DNA from: Streptosporangiaceae bacterium
GTDB taxonomy: Bacteria; Actinomycetota; Actinomycetes; Streptosporangiales; Streptosporangiaceae
Reading direction: 5' to 3'
Length of the DNA: 49,345 nucleotides
NCBI GenBank assembly: GCA_030038295.1
Contig: JASHPF010000340.1
Span: forward strand, 1 to 49,345
The position numbers and the translations under genes were made by a program. The notes below the pieces were generated by a model. That model made no database searches and was not told the origin of the DNA. It saw nothing but the letters and a program-made list of their open reading frames with translations. Position 1 is the first letter of the stretch. Each line of letters opens with the position of its first letter. This document shows positions 28,842 through 37,677 of this stretch, in pieces.

Positions 28842-29756
28842 ATGGACGCGGTGATCAGGACCGAGCGGCTGACCAAGGTCTACGGGAAGACCCAGGCGCT
28901 GAGCTCGCTGAGCCTGCAGGTAGCGGCGGGGGAGGTGTTCGGCTACCTCGGGCCAAACGGCGCGGGCAAGACAACCACGATCCGGCTGCTGCTCGGCATG
29001 ATCGGCGCTTCGTCGGGCCGCGCCGAGATCTTCGGCATCGACTGCCAGCGCCATCCGGTACAGGCACACAAGCGGGTGGCGTACGTGCCCGGCGAGGCCA
29101 GCTTGTGGCCGTCCCTGACCGGAACAGAGACGCTCGACCTGCTCGGCCGCATCCAGGGAACAACCGACCAGCGGTACCGGGACGTGCTGACCGAGCGGTT
29201 CCAGCTGGACCCCTCCAGGCGGGTGCGCGCCTACTCCAAGGGCAACCGGCAGAAGGTCCTGCTGATCGCCGGCCTGATGAGCCGTGCCGACCTGCTGATC
29301 CTGGACGAGCCGACCAGCGGGCTGGACCCGCTGATGGAGCAGGCGTTCCGGCTCAGCATCGACGAGGCGCGCGGCAATGGCCAGACCGTCTTCCTGTCCT
29401 CCCACATCCTCAGCGAGGTCGAGGCGCTGTGCGACCGGGTTGCGATCCTGCGCACCGGGCACCTGGTGGAAACCGGGACGCTAGCCGAGCTACGCCACCT
29501 CTCGGCACTGTCGGTCGAAGCCGAGTTCGGTACCGCCCCGCCGGAGCTGTCGGGGGTGCCAGGCGTCACGGTCACCGGGACTGCAGGTAACCGGGTGGCC
29601 TGCCAGGTCACCGGCTCCGTCCGGCCGCTGCTCGCGGTCCTGGCCCGATCAGACGTGCGCCACCTGGTCGCGAGGGAGCCATCGCTGGAGGAACTGTTCC
29701 TCGCCCACTACGGGGCGGACACGACGGCGCCTGCGGAGCCTCCCGATGCCGCGTGA
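28842..29756 (+). CDS. ABC exporter ATP-binding protein
   Basis: ATPase (304 aa) of an ABC-2 type exporter. Walker A is GPNGAGKTT (37-45), the signature is degenerate, YSKGNRQK in place of LSGGQ, and Walker B is LLILDEPTSGLDP (about 152-164), with the switch at FLSSHILSEVE. A C-terminal domain of about 90 residues resembles that of drug and lipid exporters. Its stop lies inside the permease gene (11-nt overlap). Together with the divergent TetR gene it forms a ligand-inducible efflux unit. Substrate unknown. Confidence 0.9.
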   Translation: MDAVIRTERLTKVYGKTQALSSLSLQVAAGEVFGYLGPNGAGKTTTIRLLLGMIGASSGRAEIFGIDCQRHPVQAHKRVAYVPGEASLWPSLTGTETLDLLGRIQGTTDQRYRDVLTERFQLDPSRRVRAYSKGNRQKVLLIAGLMSRADLLILDEPTSGLDPLMEQAFRLSIDEARGNGQTVFLSSHILSEVEALCDRVAILRTGHLVETGTLAELRHLSALSVEAEFGTAPPELSGVPGVTVTGTAGNRVACQVTGSVRPLLAVLARSDVRHLVAREPSLEELFLAHYGADTTAPAEPPDAA

Positions 29757-31365
29757 GCGCCGGGCCTGCGCCCGCGCCCGGCGGGCGGCGGGCGTGCTGA
29801 CAGCCCGCCGGATCGCCTGGCCGGCTGCGCTGTGGGGGGTCGTCTCGGGCGGTTACATCTGCTACGCCGCAGCGCAGTACGCCACCACCTACCCGACGGT
29901 GGCATCACGCCAGCAGGTCGCGCTCACCTTCGGCGCCAACGCGGGCCTGACCGCGCTGCTGGGCGAGGGCCAGCGGCTGGCCACCGTCGCCGGCTTCACC
30001 GCCTGGCGGGCCATGGGCGTGCTGGTCCCCATCGGCGCGGTGTGGGCGATGCTGGCCGCCACCCGGCTGACCCGCGGCGAGGAGGAAGCCGGCCGCATCG
30101 AGCTGCTGCTCGCCGGGCAGACCACCCGCAGCCGGGCAGCCGCCCAGGCCGCGGCCGGCATCGCCGCCGGGATAGCGCTGGCATGGGCCATCACCGCGGC
30201 AGCCGTCGCGCTCGCGGGAGCCACGGCGAAGATCCCCATCCCGGCAGGCGGCGCGCTGTTCCTCGCCACCGCCGTGACCACCGGGCCGGCCATGTTCGCC
30301 GCCGCCGGGGTGCTGGCCGGTCAGCTCGCGGCAAACCGGCGCCGAGCAAACGGCATCGCCGCGGCGATCCTCGGCGCGTCGCTGCTGATCCGCATCGTGG
30401 CCGACGCCAGCCCCGGCCTGCACTGGGCCCGGTGGCTCAGCCCGCTCGGCTGGGCCGAGCAGCTCCACCCCCTCACCAGCCCTGACCCGATCATGTTCGC
30501 GCCCATCGCGGCCTGCACCGCCATCCTCGTGGCCGCGGCAATAGCGCTAGCCGCACGCCGGGACCTCGGGGCCGGCGTAATCCCCGCCCGCGACACCTCC
30601 CGCTCCCGCCTCCGGGTCGGGGCCCTCGGCCTGGCCTGGTGGCTCAGCCGCCCGGCCATCATCGGGTGGGCGGCCGGCCTAGCGGTCCTGGGCCTCGTCG
30701 GCGGGCTGGTCGCCCCCGCCGCCGCCAAGGCCATCAGCAGCTCCGCTGACATCCGGCACGTCATCGGCCGGCTAGGCGCCCAGCCGGGCAGCGCCGCCTA
30801 CCTCGGCATCATCTACCTCATCGGCGCCACGCTGACCTGCTTCGCAGCCGCGAGCCAGATCTCCGCCACCCACAGCGAAGAAGCCGATGGGCACGCCGGC
30901 CACCTGCTCGCCCGGCCGGTCCGCCGCCGGCACTGGCTAGCCGGACGGCTGGCTGTCGCCGCGGCGCTCATCGTCACCGCCAGCCTGGCCGCCGGCCTGG
31001 CTGGCTGGGCTGGCCTCGCTAGCCAGCACACCGGTCTCGGCTTTGCCATGCTCGTCAAGGCCGGGCTCAACATCGCCCCGCCGGCGCTGTTCGTCCTGGG
31101 GGCAGGCTGCCTCGGCTACGGGGCCTGGCCGCGCCTCGGCGCGCCCGTTGCCTACGGCCTTGTTGCCTGGTCATTCCTGATCGAGCTGCTCGCTGCCGTC
31201 GTCACCAGCCGGTGGCTCCTGGACACCTCCGTCCTGCACCACATCCAGCCCGTCCCGGCGGCCCAGCCCGACTGGACCTCCGCCGCCTGGCTGACGGGCC
31301 TGGGGATCCTCGCCGCTGCGACAGGAACGGCGCTCTTCAGCCGCCGCGACCTCACTGGCGCCTGA
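29746..31365 (+). CDS. ABC-2 type exporter permease (large, about 12 membrane segments)
   Basis: Membrane protein (539 aa), mostly Ala/Leu/Gly-rich helices, with a repeat-like two-half organisation of about six segments each. The amphipathic linker EEAGRIELLLAGQTTRSRAA in the first half is matched by EEADGHAGHLLARPVRRRHW in the second, a pattern seen in actinobacterial polyketide or antibiotic exporter permeases. The start overlaps the ATPase gene. It is the channel partner of that ATPase. A specific substrate cannot be assigned. Confidence 0.85.
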   Translation: MPRERRACARARRAAGVLTARRIAWPAALWGVVSGGYICYAAAQYATTYPTVASRQQVALTFGANAGLTALLGEGQRLATVAGFTAWRAMGVLVPIGAVWAMLAATRLTRGEEEAGRIELLLAGQTTRSRAAAQAAAGIAAGIALAWAITAAAVALAGATAKIPIPAGGALFLATAVTTGPAMFAAAGVLAGQLAANRRRANGIAAAILGASLLIRIVADASPGLHWARWLSPLGWAEQLHPLTSPDPIMFAPIAACTAILVAAAIALAARRDLGAGVIPARDTSRSRLRVGALGLAWWLSRPAIIGWAAGLAVLGLVGGLVAPAAAKAISSSADIRHVIGRLGAQPGSAAYLGIIYLIGATLTCFAAASQISATHSEEADGHAGHLLARPVRRRHWLAGRLAVAAALIVTASLAAGLAGWAGLASQHTGLGFAMLVKAGLNIAPPALFVLGAGCLGYGAWPRLGAPVAYGLVAWSFLIELLAAVVTSRWLLDTSVLHHIQPVPAAQPDWTSAAWLTGLGILAAATGTALFSRRDLTGA

Positions 31366-31517
31366 GCATCGGTGACCGCCAGCGTGGTTTCCTGCGGTCG
31401 TGCGGGATCTCGCTGAACATTCAGCGCCTGCTCATCGGAAGGGGCGTCACCGGGCGGGCGGGGCATGCTGGCCAGCTAGGGTCGGGCTCGAACACGACAG
31501 AGCGCGAGGTGGCATGA

Positions 31518-32414
31518 ATGGCGATCACGCTCACACAGCTCCGCGCCTTTCTAGCCGTTCGCAGTACCGGCAGTGTCCACGCTGCCGCGGGACAGTTGCT
31601 GATCAGCCAGCCGTCCGTGTCGGCCGCGGTCGCGGCGCTCGCTAGCGAACTGGATACTGCGCTGTTCGAGCGGCATGGCCGCGGCGTCAGACCAACCCCG
31701 GCCGGTGAGGCGTTCGCCCCATACGCGGCACAAGTGCTCGGCCTGCTCGAACAGGGCAGGAACGCCGCGCAGGAGGCAGCGCACCCGGAGCGATCCAAGA
31801 TCCGGCTCGTCGCCGTGAACACCGCCGGCGAGTACCTGGTGCCGCCGCTGATTCAGGCCTACCGGCAGCAGCATCCCGAGGTCAGCATCCTGCTCGAGGT
31901 GGGCAACAGGGCCACGGTGTTCGAGCGGCTCGAGTCACGCCGCGCCGACATCGGAATCGGCGGCAGGCCGCCAGGCCGCCGGCTGACCGGTTACCCGTTC
32001 GTCGGGAACGACCTGCTGGTAGTGGGCAAGGAGACGCCCGCCGACCTGGCACATACCCCCTGGCTGCTGCGAGAGGAAGGCTCGGGCACTCGGCTGGCGA
32101 CCGAACGGCTGCTGGCCGATCTCGGGATGAGCGGAGCCAACGGCAGCACTCCCGAATTGCTGACGCTCGGCTCGAATGGCGCCGTCAAGCAGGGCCTGGC
32201 GGTCGGCCTCGGCGTGACACTCATCTCACGGTTCGCGGTCGCGCGTGAGCTGCGCGAGGGAGCGCTCACCGAGATTAGCGTTCCCGGCACGCCCCTGAGC
32301 CGGCCGTGGCATGTGCTGTTCCCGCGGGCCAATCTGAGCAGGCCCGCAGCGCAAGCATTCGGCGAGTTCCTTCGGTCGGCACAGTGCCGCGAAATCATAG
32401 AGGATCTTCTATGA
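31518..32414 (+). CDS. cbbR: LysR family regulator, CbbR-like
   Basis: LysR-type regulator (298 aa). The N-terminal winged helix-turn-helix is LTQLRAFLAVRSTGSVHAAAGQLLISQPSVSAAVAALASEL, and a periplasmic-binding-like effector domain follows (about 90-298). CbbR identity is inferred from its place 55 nt upstream of RuBisCO. Unlike most cbbR genes it points in the same direction as the cbb genes rather than away. ATG 31518 has GAGGTGG upstream. Its last codons form half of a perfect inverted repeat that may be its own binding site at the cbbL promoter. Confidence 0.82.
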   Translation: MAITLTQLRAFLAVRSTGSVHAAAGQLLISQPSVSAAVAALASELDTALFERHGRGVRPTPAGEAFAPYAAQVLGLLEQGRNAAQEAAHPERSKIRLVAVNTAGEYLVPPLIQAYRQQHPEVSILLEVGNRATVFERLESRRADIGIGGRPPGRRLTGYPFVGNDLLVVGKETPADLAHTPWLLREEGSGTRLATERLLADLGMSGANGSTPELLTLGSNGAVKQGLAVGLGVTLISRFAVARELREGALTEISVPGTPLSRPWHVLFPRANLSRPAAQAFGEFLRSAQCREIIEDLL

Positions 32415-32425
32415 ATAATAGAAGA
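32405..32425. promoter_or_regulatory. Perfect inverted repeat at the cbb promoter (candidate CbbR site)
   Basis: TCTTCTAT (32405-32412) and ATAGAAGA (32418-32425) are exact reverse complements with a 5-nt spacer. The element spans the stop codon of the regulator and is centred 55 nt before the cbbL ATG. The stretch 32404-32470 is unusually AT-rich. LysR proteins bind interrupted dyads of this kind. It could be a weak stem-loop instead, but the stem is too AT-rich for a usual terminator. Confidence 0.5.
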
Positions 32426-32469
32426 ACTTGTCCTTTTCTTAATGACTTGTTCCGCCTAGGCTTTAAGGC

Positions 32470-33879
32470 ATGTTCGAAGCAGGAGTGCGCGAATACCGCG
32501 AGATTTACTGGACTCCCGGCTATCAGCCGCGGGAGACAGACGTGCTGGCTGCCTTCCGGATCGTCCCGCAGCCGGAAGTCAGCAAGGAGGAGGCGGCCGC
32601 TGCCGTAGCGGCCGAGTCATCCACGGCTACGTGGACGTCCGTGTGGACCGACTGGCTCACCACGCTGGAGCGCTACCAGGCGCGCGCCTACAGCCTGGAG
32701 CCCGTGCCAGGACGGCCAGACCAGTGTCTGGCCTACGTCGCCTATCCCCTCGAACTGTTCGAGGAAGGCTCGGTGACCAGCATGATGGCCTCGATCACGG
32801 GCAATGTGTTCGGCTTCAAGGCGATCCGCGCGCTTCGCCTAGAGGATCTCCGCGTGCCCGTGGCGCTGGTCAAGACGTTCCAGGGCCCGCCGACCGGGAT
32901 TCAGGTCGAGCGCGACAGGCTCAACAAATACGGCCGCCCGCTGCTGGGCGCCACGCTGAAGCCCAAGCTCGGCTTGTCACCGCGAAATTACGGCCGTGCC
33001 TGCTTTGAGCTGCTGGCTGGCGGCCTTGACTTCACCAAGGACGACGAGAACATCACGTCGCAGCCGTTCATGCGGTGGGGCGACCGGTACGAGTTTGTCA
33101 TGGAGGCGGTACGCAAGGCCGAGCAGGAAACAGGCGAGCGCAAAGGCCACTACCTCAACGTGACCGCGCCGGACTGCGAGCAGATGCTCGAGCGCGCGGA
33201 GTTCGCGCGCCGCCTCGGGTCGCCGATCATCATGCACGACTTCCTGGTAGGCGGCTTCGCGGCGCACACGACGCTGTCGCGCTGGTGCCGTCGCAACGGC
33301 ATGCTGCTGCACGTGCACCGCGCCCTGCACGCGGTCGTTGACCGGCAAAAGGACCACGGCATCCACTTCCGCGTGCTCGCTAAGTGGCTGCGCCTAGCCG
33401 GCGGCGATCACCTGCACACCGGAACAGTGGTCGGCAAGCTGGAAGGAGACCGCGCGGCCACCCTGGGCGTGGTCGACCTGCTTCGCGAAGACTTCGTGGC
33501 CGCCGACCGGAGCCGCGGCATCTACTTCGACCAGGACTGGGCATCGCTGCCCACGGTGCTGCCCGCGGCCTCGGGCGGCATTCACGTCTGGCACATGCCG
33601 GCCCTCGTCGACATCTTCGGTGATGACGCCGTGTTCCAGTTCGGGGGCGGCTCGGCCGGCCACCCGCAGGGCAGCCGGGCAGGAGCGACAGCCAACCGGG
33701 TGGCGCTCGAAGCATGCGTTCAGGCGCGGAACGAGGGCCGCGACCTGCCGGCCGAAGGCCCGCAGATCCTGAAGCGGGCCGCGGCCCGCTCGCCTGAGCT
33801 GGCGGCCGCACTCGACACCTGGCGTGAGGTCAGGTTTGATTTCGAGACCATCGACACCCTGGACGTGGTGCAGTCATGA
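32470..33879 (+). CDS. cbbL: RuBisCO large subunit, form I, divergent
   Basis: Large subunit (469 aa) of ribulose-1,5-bisphosphate carboxylase. Active-site residues are present: E49, T54, W55 and N112 from the N-terminal domain, K164 and K166 (KPKLG), carbamylated K190 with D192 and E193 (FTKDDEN), H283, loop-6 K323 (VVGKLEGD), S368 and GGG 392-394. The sequence is nearer the green-type form I ([15 protein letters not shown]) than the red type. Unusual changes are GPPTGI for GPPHGI (T142) and [11 protein letters not shown] for GGGTLGHPWGN (Q400). No activase or carboxysome gene is in view. Its stop overlaps the small-subunit start (ATGA). An assignment to form IE or another soil branch needs a tree. 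Confidence 0.93.
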   Translation: MFEAGVREYREIYWTPGYQPRETDVLAAFRIVPQPEVSKEEAAAAVAAESSTATWTSVWTDWLTTLERYQARAYSLEPVPGRPDQCLAYVAYPLELFEEGSVTSMMASITGNVFGFKAIRALRLEDLRVPVALVKTFQGPPTGIQVERDRLNKYGRPLLGATLKPKLGLSPRNYGRACFELLAGGLDFTKDDENITSQPFMRWGDRYEFVMEAVRKAEQETGERKGHYLNVTAPDCEQMLERAEFARRLGSPIIMHDFLVGGFAAHTTLSRWCRRNGMLLHVHRALHAVVDRQKDHGIHFRVLAKWLRLAGGDHLHTGTVVGKLEGDRAATLGVVDLLREDFVAADRSRGIYFDQDWASLPTVLPAASGGIHVWHMPALVDIFGDDAVFQFGGGSAGHPQGSRAGATANRVALEACVQARNEGRDLPAEGPQILKRAAARSPELAAALDTWREVRFDFETIDTLDVVQS

Positions 33880-34187
33880 TGCTTGAGACCTTCTCCTACC
33901 TGCCGGAAATGTCTGCCGCGCAGCTCGCTGAGCAGGTCCGCTCGATCCTGGCACGGCACCTAGTGGTTGGCATCGAGTACTCGGCCAGGCCGGACCCCTA
34001 CGACCACTACTGGACGATGTGGAAGCTGCCGCTGTTCGGCACCGCCGAGCCCAGCGCTGTGCTGGCCGAGCTGGAATCGTGCCGGCAAGCGCACCCTGAG
34101 GCATATATCAAGATCAACGGCTATGACCGTGGCCGTCAGGGCCAGGTCGTCTCGTTCGTCGCCGTCAAACCGGAACGGGGCACGTGA
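33876..34187 (+). CDS. cbbS: RuBisCO small subunit
   Basis: Small subunit (103 aa), recognisable from ETFSYLP at the start, [18 protein letters not shown] and the C-terminal [23 protein letters not shown]. It lacks the C-terminal beta-hairpin extension of red-type small subunits, which agrees with a green-type large subunit. Two adjacent ATGs (33876 and 33879) overlap the cbbL stop. Its own stop overlaps the start of the phosphoribulokinase gene, so the three genes are translationally coupled. Confidence 0.93.
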   Translation: MMLETFSYLPEMSAAQLAEQVRSILARHLVVGIEYSARPDPYDHYWTMWKLPLFGTAEPSAVLAELESCRQAHPEAYIKINGYDRGRQGQVVSFVAVKPERGT

Positions 34188-35158
34188 TGCCTCGGCCCAT
34201 CATGCTGAGTATCGCGGGCGATTCGGGCTCGGGGAAGACGACCATCACCCGCGGTGTCGTGCGCGTGCTCGGGGACGACAAGGTCACCCACTTCTGCGCC
34301 GATGACTATCACCGCTATGACCGGAGGCAGCGGGCCGAGCGCGGGATCACCCCGCTCGACCCTGAGTGCAACTACCTGGACGTCCTGACCAATGACCTGA
34401 GGCACCTGCGACAGAACGAGGCCGTCCTCAAGCCCGTCTATCAGCATGTCGACGGTACGTTCGGGCCGCCTGTCTACGTGGTCCCGGCGCGTTTCGTGGT
34501 GGCTGAGGGGCTGCTCGTCAACCACACGGCTGCGCTGCGGGAGATGTTCGACATCCGCGTCTACCTGAACCCGCCTGAAGAGCTGAGGCGCCGGTGGAAG
34601 GTCTCACGCGACTGCTCCCGGCGCGGGTACTCCACCGACCAGGTGCTCAAGGAGCTAGACCGGCGCGAGCGCGACTCCGAGGCCTACATCCGCCCGCAGC
34701 GCCACCACGCCGACATCGTCGTGTCGTTCATGCCGGGTATCTCTGCGGACCCGGACCAGCTCGACGCGCATCTGTTCCTCCGTGACACGCTGCCGCATCC
34801 AGACCTCGCCGGCATGGCGGGGAACGGCGACGGTGACCTGTCGCTCACCGAGCACGAAAGTGAGCTTGAGCTTCGGATTCCCGGCACGATTTCCGCCGAG
34901 CGCGCACTTGAGTTGGACGAGGCGATCTGGGACCGGATGCACTTCGCCAGCCACCTGCGGACTCAGCGGCTCGGCGAGTTCACCGTCGGATCCGACCTGC
35001 ACCGCTCCGATGCCCTTGCGCTCACCCAGCTCCTGCTGCTGTATCACCTGGTCACAGCGCGGGCTGTGATCGCGCTCGGCGGCCAGAGCGCCCGGGCCAC
35101 CGGCCCGACGCCACACCAGCCCGCGGTACCTGACGCGCTGCCAGCGGCCAGCGGCTGA
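34187..35158 (+). CDS. prkB: Phosphoribulokinase
   Basis: Kinase (323 aa) that makes ribulose-1,5-bisphosphate for RuBisCO. The P-loop is GDSGSGKTT (11-19), followed by the catalytic-site region CADDYHRYDR (about 37-46), the substrate segment LDPECNYLDVL and VVAEGLLVNH. The segment RRRWKVSRDCSRRGYSTDQVL with YIRPQRHHADIVV is typical of the octameric/cyanobacterial-like class rather than the proteobacterial one. ATG 34187 overlaps the cbbS stop; GTG 34184 is possible. The C-terminal 25 residues are low-complexity. Direct coupling to cbbLS strongly supports the Calvin-type pairing. Confidence 0.9.
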   Translation: MPRPIMLSIAGDSGSGKTTITRGVVRVLGDDKVTHFCADDYHRYDRRQRAERGITPLDPECNYLDVLTNDLRHLRQNEAVLKPVYQHVDGTFGPPVYVVPARFVVAEGLLVNHTAALREMFDIRVYLNPPEELRRRWKVSRDCSRRGYSTDQVLKELDRRERDSEAYIRPQRHHADIVVSFMPGISADPDQLDAHLFLRDTLPHPDLAGMAGNGDGDLSLTEHESELELRIPGTISAERALELDEAIWDRMHFASHLRTQRLGEFTVGSDLHRSDALALTQLLLLYHLVTARAVIALGGQSARATGPTPHQPAVPDALPAASG

Positions 35159-35218
35159 GCAAGCCCCGCGACGACGAGGCTCTCCCGGCTGGGTTCGACC
35201 CGGCCCTGGGGGCGCTGG

Positions 35219-35377
35219 TCAGGTGCCCTCGACCGGGATCAGTTCGGCGCCGCACGCGCAGCGGTAGGTCGACGGTCCCTGCGCGCCCGGGCAGTGGCAC
35301 TCCGCCTGGATGACCACCCGGCAGTTGCAGTCTTCGTGAGAGCAGGTCAAGACCGTCCCCTCAGGGTACGAAGCCAC
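35219..35377 (-). CDS. Small actinobacterial metallothionein-like peptide
   Basis: A 52-residue Cys-rich peptide. Cys positions are 12, 17, 19, 27, 29, 40 and 42, with His 14 and 28, arranged as CSHEDCNCR, CHC and CAC. The pattern ..GTVL.C.H..C.CRV....CHC......Y.CACG.. is that of bacterial metallothionein-like proteins, which bind Zn, Cd or Cu in the cytoplasm. The GTG start (35377; 35380 is also possible) is preceded by GGGAGG at a good distance. It converges on phosphoribulokinase with a 60-nt gap. The metal is unknown. It is too small for usual ORF length cut-offs. Confidence 0.75.
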   Translation of the reverse strand: MASYPEGTVLTCSHEDCNCRVVIQAECHCPGAQGPSTYRCACGAELIPVEGT

Positions 35378-35724
35378 CACACCCACCTCCCGTCTCTCGC
35401 GGGCGCGAGCAGAAGGCCATCACACCAGCCGCACCACGCCCCTAGCCAAAATACCTTCGGCGGCCGGGAAATCTCCCCGGCAGCATCGACGTGCTGAACT
35501 CGGCCGGAACGCTGACTTTCTTCGGCCTGTGCTTCGTCTTCGGCGGGGTGGCACCTGGCTTTGACCTGCTGTTCGGGTTCACCGGCCCGCTGTCGCTCGG
35601 CCGAGTGCTCAACCCAGCCCGCGCGGTATCTACACCTTGACTGAACTGTCACTGACCAGCTGACTATGCTCGCCTCGAGCCGGGGTCATGACGTCACCAG
35701 GCAAAGGAAGACACCTAGCGAGCC
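35378..35724. other. Intergenic region with promoter-like DNA and one doubtful small ORF
   Basis: This 347-nt stretch holds the upstream region of the metallothionein-like gene (minus) and of the beta-propeller gene (plus). An inverted repeat GCCGGG/CCCGGC (35463-35468 and 35476-35481) may be an operator or hairpin. A plus-strand frame 35491-35640 would encode 49 hydrophobic residues (GTLTFFGLCFVFGGVAPGF...) but has no ribosome site, so I do not call it a gene. AAAGGAAG just before 35725 is the ribosome site of the next gene. Confidence 0.4.
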
Positions 35725-36576
35725 ATGAGCCGGATTCTGGTCACGAGCGCCAGCGGCGCGAATGGCGATGGATACGGCACGCTGCTCTGCTTTTCTGCCG
35801 GAGGGGAACTGGCGGGGCCGTTCAGCGACGACTCCCGGATCACTGATCCGCGCGGCCTGAGCCTGAGCCCGGCCGGTGATGGCCCGGCAGGTGATCTGGT
35901 GTACGTCACCAGCGGCGATGACCGGGTGCTCGCGCTCGACCAGAACGGCAACGTCACTCTGGACTCGGGCCGTACTGAGGGTCTGGACGCCGGCGGCGGT
36001 ACGTTCGCACCAGACGGCCGCTACTGCGTCACCCTCCGGCGCCGCGGCACGATCCTGGCCCTGCCACCGAGACTCGATGCCGACGGCCAGCTGCTTCTGC
36101 CTGACGGCTCCGTTCCGTTCCCCCGAGGGTTCGGCTTCGGGGATCGCGGCGAGCTGTACCTATCGTCGGGAGTCGGCCCCTCGGGGAAAGGTGACAACAC
36201 CATCACCCGGTTCGACCCCGACGGCCGACTCCGCAATCGGCGGCTGGTCAGCGATCCCGAGCTGAGCCCTCTCGACCTGGCGATCGCTCCCGGCGGCAAC
36301 CTCGTCGTTTCCAGCGAGTGGCCGTTCGGCTCGCCGGGCGCCAGGGTGACGATCCGCGAATACGACCCGCCCACCGGACGACTGGTCCGCGTGCTGGCGC
36401 CCGACCCTGCCGTGAAGTTCGCTAGACCCCGCGGACTGCGGTTTGGTCCTGGTGGTCAGCTCTACTGCGTCGGCCAAGACCACGTCGTCGCCTTTGACTT
36501 CCCGACCGGGCGGTTTCTCGGAGTGATCGCAGAGCTGCGGAAGCTCAATGGCCAGGCGGTGCTGCTGCTGGAGTAG
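35725..36576 (+). CDS. SMP-30/NHL-type beta-propeller protein
   Basis: Protein of 283 aa with repeated propeller-blade patterns (GDLVYVTSGDDRVLALDQNG, GELYLSSGVGPSGKGDNTITRFDPDGRL, GGNLVVSSEWPFGSPGARVTIREYDPPTGRLV, GQLYCVGQDHVVAFDFPTGRFLG), each ending in an aromatic/Asp/Gly turn. It may be a six-bladed propeller of the gluconolactonase-like or NHL group. There is no signal peptide, so it is likely cytoplasmic. No catalytic metal site can be assigned with certainty, and its role is unknown. It is a single gene, convergent with the next membrane protein. Confidence 0.7.
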   Translation: MSRILVTSASGANGDGYGTLLCFSAGGELAGPFSDDSRITDPRGLSLSPAGDGPAGDLVYVTSGDDRVLALDQNGNVTLDSGRTEGLDAGGGTFAPDGRYCVTLRRRGTILALPPRLDADGQLLLPDGSVPFPRGFGFGDRGELYLSSGVGPSGKGDNTITRFDPDGRLRNRRLVSDPELSPLDLAIAPGGNLVVSSEWPFGSPGARVTIREYDPPTGRLVRVLAPDPAVKFARPRGLRFGPGGQLYCVGQDHVVAFDFPTGRFLGVIAELRKLNGQAVLLLE

Positions 36577-36601
36577 CGGCCGCCGGGCCCGGATCGACGG
36601 T

Positions 36602-37435
36602 TCACCGTGCTTCGGGTACCAGAAGGCCGTCCGCAGGCGCCGGCTCCGGCGTGCTGGGCTGGCCCCGCCGGGCGAGGAACAGGCTGAGCGCGACGATGGA
36701 CGCCACGACTTTCGACAGGGCGTTGAACGCAAAGGGGAGCGGCGCGTAGGGCAGGCCGAATCCGGAGAGCGCCCAGATCCCGAAGATCAGCAGCATCAGC
36801 GCGAAGGCGAAGAAGGCCGCCCGGGATAGCTGCACAAGCGGAGACAGCGACAGGAGCGCCAGCGTGGCGAATTCGAGGAGGAACGTCACGAAGAACAGCA
36901 CCCAGTAGAGCGCCGGGTCGGGAGCGGCGGGGTAGGTGCGGGTCATGATGATGAGGTCGAAAGGGAACTGGAAGATCATCGGCGCGGCTATCGCTCCGAT
37001 GAAGGCGCTGCCCAGCCTGGCCTTCCAGCTCAGCGAGCGACCTAGGTACAGGATGCCGGAGAACAGGGCGACCATGCACGCGACGGTTATCGGAAAGACC
37101 GGTTGCGGTGGCATGGAGCGGATCAGGTGCTGCTGTAGCAGCTGGTGCGCATAAAGGTCGTGGCAAACCAGGTACGCCACGGTCGCCGCCCCCCAGGTCG
37201 CGAACATGACCGTCCTGGCGGTGCGGCCGGGACTGGGCAGCCGCCCCGGGGCCCGCAGCCGAAGCGCCACCGCTGACACCCCCGCCGCCACGGCAACCAG
37301 CACCACCGCCAGCAGCACCCTGGCCGCGCCGCCGTAACTAAACCACCCCAACTGCCCCACGGGGGCATGTACCTGCCCGACGATCGCATGCAGCTGCCCG
37401 GTAGCCCTGGGTACCTGCCCAGAACTCATGTTCAC
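36602..37435 (-). CDS. Integral membrane protein of unknown function
   Basis: Unrecognised membrane protein (277 aa) with about seven hydrophobic segments: roughly residues 35-60, 75-95, 110-130, 140-160, 175-200, 205-230 and 235-260. The N-terminus contains short repeats (GQLHAIVGQVHAPVGQLG). The C-terminus is hydrophilic and Pro-rich. A small polar patch (CHDLYAHQLLQQHLIRSMPP) sits after the second span. Start 37435 or the Met at 37429. No family or partner could be assigned. Confidence 0.65.
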   Translation of the reverse strand: MNMSSGQVPRATGQLHAIVGQVHAPVGQLGWFSYGGAARVLLAVVLVAVAAGVSAVALRLRAPGRLPSPGRTARTVMFATWGAATVAYLVCHDLYAHQLLQQHLIRSMPPQPVFPITVACMVALFSGILYLGRSLSWKARLGSAFIGAIAAPMIFQFPFDLIIMTRTYPAAPDPALYWVLFFVTFLLEFATLALLSLSPLVQLSRAAFFAFALMLLIFGIWALSGFGLPYAPLPFAFNALSKVVASIVALSLFLARRGQPSTPEPAPADGLLVPEAR

Positions 37436-37542
37436 GGCCAGCGCCTCCCTTCCTGCAGCCCTCCTCGACTTGTACTGCGGCCGTCGTCTGTAGCGACCCT
37501 CCCGGTCGGACCCCAGTCCTCACCTGGTCAACAGGCCAGTTA

Positions 37543-37677
37543 ATGCCACGTCAAGCTGCGTCAGAGTACTACGACGAGAACTTCTCGCGCTGGCCTCGGG
37601 ATCCGCGACCCCCGGAGGTGCCGCCGCAAATGCGGTGGCAGGCCTACCTGGCAGCTGTTTACGATCAGCCTTCGTGA
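37543..37677 (+). CDS. Possible 44-residue peptide coupled to the methyltransferase gene
   Basis: A short open frame (ATG 37543 to TGA 37677) encodes a polar, aromatic-rich peptide (EYYDENFSRWPRDPRPPEV; MRWQAYLAAVYDQPS). Its stop overlaps the GTG start of the methyltransferase (GTGA), the arrangement used throughout this genome for coupled genes. The ribosome site is weak, and third-position GC is only moderate, so it could be a leader peptide, the remnant N-terminus of a longer protein, or chance. Confidence 0.4.
   Translation: MPRQAASEYYDENFSRWPRDPRPPEVPPQMRWQAYLAAVYDQPS

Noticed and set aside
32411-32608. ATG just after the LysR stop opening a frame into cbbL
   Set aside because: It runs out of frame through cbbL, uses AGA AGA codons rare in this genome, and has no protein-like features.
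35491-35640. Possible 49-aa hydrophobic peptide on the plus strand
   Set aside because: No ribosome site and no family; it is noted only inside the intergenic entry.
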